DNA of 64,000 nucleotides, taken from Piliocolobus tephrosceles (Eukaryota > Chordata > Mammalia > Primates > Cercopithecidae). The notes beneath the pieces were generated by a model. It had not been told where the DNA came from, searched no databases, and saw only the letters and a list, made by a program, of their open reading frames with translations. Location of the stretch: positions 88,291,101-88,355,100 of the forward strand of contig NC_045441.1 of NCBI RefSeq assembly GCF_002776525.5, written 5' to 3'. Each line of letters opens with the position of its first letter. Position 1 is the first letter of the stretch. A program made the position numbers and the translations under genes. Positions 62,149-64,000 of this stretch are shown in pieces.

Positions 62149-62338
62149 GCTTCTAAGAAAAGCGACCTGAAAAAAATTGTTCAAATTTTGCCATTTGATT
62201 TCTTTTTAAATCTTGGGGTAAAACGTACAACTCTCAGATGTGGCATACAGGCAGCAAATTTTGAATGTCTTGCTTTGAAATTAACAGTTGATGAGAGTAG
62301 AAATATAAGATTTAGAAGTATTATTATATTTTCTCAAG
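62149..62338 (+). other. Pseudoexon-like segment with acceptor and donor
   Basis: A long pyrimidine tract ending ttttttccag (AG at 62147-62148) is followed by 190 bp and then TCTCAAG|gtaatc. One frame is open throughout (ASKKSDLKKI... ending SIIIFSQ), but I do not recognise the peptide. In the phase set by the upstream SEMA3A exon (phase 1) the segment would read Gly-Phe-stop, so inclusion would truncate the protein just after residue ~222. No evidence of use can be seen in DNA. Confidence 0.25.
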
Positions 62339-62479
62339 GTAATCCTGCTTTTTAAATTAAAGTTGATCAAAACATGAGACAATATATTGGACAATTCTTT
62401 ATATCAAAGGCAGCTTCCTTTTTCTTGTTTTTTACATTTTTTTCTCTCTTGTCTCACCATCAGTTTAATGAATACACAG

Positions 62480-63010
62480 CCTGTCTATACCAATTTCCTC
62501 TTCTAGAGTCACTACATTCAAAGCTTGGTGGGCCTCAATAGGGATTTACTGCTGACTGGGTAATCTGGGTTCCTGTGTGCAGTGACATCAAGCAAGAGAT
62601 TTACCAAGAGAAGTGGATGCCATGACAATGCATGTAACCATGGTGTGACCGGCCTCCCTGACATGGCTCTCAAAAGCTTTCCCTCTGTGAAAACAGAAGC
62701 CTGTTTGCAAATTAATTAGTTTCTGGCGGCAGCTTGATTGTTGACCCAGAGTTTGTAGAGTGGAAAAACAATCAGATTAGTGTGCTCAGGGTAAAAGACC
62801 AGTGTGCACTTGCGTGTGGCTTGCTCAACTATTGAAGCTATGAATGGAGTGAAACAAATTCTATTCTGAGAAGCCCAGGCAGAGGTTAAGTGTGATGAGC
62901 CTAGAGCTCCCCAACAGCAGGGGCTGGGGAATTAAAGGATTTTACCCAGATCAAGCTGAATGACAGGAAGCAATGCCATTGAATTTTAATGGCATGGATA
63001 GTTTTGACCA
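62480..63010. other. GC-richer unique block, possible conserved non-coding element
   Basis: About 530 bp of non-repetitive sequence, more balanced in composition than the AT-rich intron around it. Homeodomain/POU-like motifs (gcaaattaattag near 62707, cttgattgttgac near 62735) sit among mixed-composition sequence. The appearance is that of a conserved intronic regulatory element, but conservation cannot be seen from one sequence. Confidence 0.2.
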
Positions 63011-63011
63011 G

Positions 63012-63026
63012 AAAAAAAAAAAAAAA
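63012..63026. repeat. Poly(A) run followed by GA-rich tract
   Basis: Fifteen A, then gagagacagagagaaaaag. Confidence 0.85.
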
Positions 63027-63589
63027 GAGAGACAGAGAGAAAAAGCCACTTGTTATACCCTAATCACTCTGAGTGAAAGGAATGGGTTTACAATATTATG
63101 AAATATTCAATGTAGGTTTGATACAAATACTTTCAGAATAGAAGATTTCAGAAACTTTCACAGTGGAAGATATTAATGATAGTATCTCAAAAGGTCATAT
63201 AATATTTATTTTAAAGTTCTAAAATAACCTGCCTTTCCATGTTGAAAAAATATGTGTTCATATATCTACTCTACTATTATATAAGATATAATCCTCAGAT
63301 GCACTATAAAATTAATACTGAGACAGAGGGAAATGTTAACTTATGAGAATATATTTTCTTGTGTTTATTTTTACAAATATCAGTTTAGATAATTATACCT
63401 AGAAATTGTGTCTACAGGCTTAGGACAAATTCTAGATGCAATTTTTTTATTAATTAAAATTTATTTTGATAAATTTATTGATTAGGCTTAATTTTATAAG
63501 ATTGCATAACACTTTAAGCCATATATACATTTCTTTTTGGATATAACTGATAGATTTCTCCCTAAATACGGCACTGATTACTATCACAA

Positions 63590-63830
63590 TACTCTCTCAT
63601 TCAAAAATCGTTTATGTCTCTCAATTTACAAGCAAATTGAATCCAGATTCTGCTGCCTGTCAAGTCCTTTATCATCTAATCCTAAGTGACCTCTCCAATA
63701 TTAAACTCAACCATACTCAAATCAAATAGAGCTGGTGGCCCTCAAATTTGCTATCTTTTTCATATAGCCTTACCATTTGCCCACGGGATTTTAAGTGTTT
63801 GCACCTTTGAACCCCAAGACCAGATAGATT
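63590..63830 (+). repeat. Possible L2 LINE fragment
   Basis: L2-like 'attgaatccagattctgctgcctgtcaagtcctttatcatctaatcc...gacctctccaatatta'. Diverged. Confidence 0.35.
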
Positions 63831-63924
63831 TATGTTTGTAGTTATCACAGGGCCTAACATCCAGCCTCCTACCCTAGGATATATGAAATAGGAAACTAAT
63901 GAATCTCTTCAGGGGCCCTAAAGT

Positions 63925-64000
63925 TAATCTGCCTCAGTTTGTATCCCAGTTCCTCCATTTATTACTTACATGACTTTGGGAGCCATTTAAGTTATTTGTA
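63925..64000 (+). repeat. MIR SINE, cut by window end
   Basis: 'ctgcctcagtttgtatcccagttcctccatttattacttacatgactttgggagccatttaagttat' follows the MIR start and core, continuing past the window. Confidence 0.6.

Larger units (their letters stand above)
56884..64000 (+). other. SEMA3A: 5' part of the next SEMA3A intron
   Basis: Intron beginning gtaggt after the exon at 56764-56883 and running off the window end. It contains L2- and MIR-like fossils (57345-57540, 58125-58770, 60490-60695, 63590-64000), a GC-richer block with paired AP-1 sites near 60750, a pseudoexon-like segment (62149-62338) and a GC-richer non-repetitive block at 62480-63010. Bases 58800-60480 and 60960-62140 show nothing recognisable. 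Confidence 0.85.

Noticed and set aside
1..64000. Hidden tRNA, snRNA, microRNA or endogenous-retrovirus sequence
   Set aside because: I scanned for internal promoter boxes outside Alus/MIRs, LTR-like ends and long stems and found none I could support. Weak cases would need a covariance-model or repeat-library search.

Overview
The window is vertebrate, and specifically primate, nuclear DNA. It is AT-rich, has no dense gene packing, and carries at least 13 Alu elements plus L1, L2, MIR and fossil DNA-transposon copies. Five Alus (window start, 11.2, 28.7, 42.0 and 43.1 kb) share the variants seen in Old World monkey AluY copies, such as 'ggctcaagcctg' and 'gagacgggtggatcacg' in sense. This points to a cercopithecid (macaque, baboon, guenon or colobine) rather than an ape. 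The species cannot be fixed from the sequence alone. Two N runs (100 N and 10 N) mark assembly gaps inside repeats.

The only gene I can support is SEMA3A, read on the + strand. Three internal coding exons are present: 4762-4881 (120 bp, phase 0 to 0), 48667-48760 (94 bp, phase 0 to 1) and 56764-56883 (120 bp, phase 1 to 1). They join in frame without a stop and encode 111 consecutive residues, about 112-222 of the ~771-residue precursor, in the N-terminal half of the sema beta-propeller. The other 99.5% of the window is intron: the end of the upstream intron (1-4761), a 43,785-bp intron, an 8,003-bp intron and the start of the next (56884-64000). The preceding and following coding exons are not in the window.

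Layout: 0-6 kb is mostly unique sequence around the first exon. 6-14 kb holds Alus, MIRs, a Tigger/MER2-like element, a gapped Alu and a hAT-like element. 20-22 kb has an AT-rich low-complexity tract and two antisense L1 tails. 24-29 kb is the most rearranged part: (TTCC)n with a gap, a 113-bp direct duplication, an Alu broken by a chain of inverted repeats, an AT microsatellite and a two-Alu stack with a triplicated target site. 33 kb has an older L1 tail. 38-43 kb has a tandem Alu pair under one target site and a head-to-head pair of young Alus. 48-57 kb holds the last two exons. 57-64 kb is intronic, with L2/MIR fossils, an inverted pair of AP-1 sites, a pseudoexon-like segment and a GC-richer block that may be regulatory.

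I found no new gene system, RNA gene, virus-derived gene or CRISPR array. The noteworthy signals are small structural events (template-switch hairpins, stacked insertions, local duplications) and candidate intronic regulatory or splicing elements.
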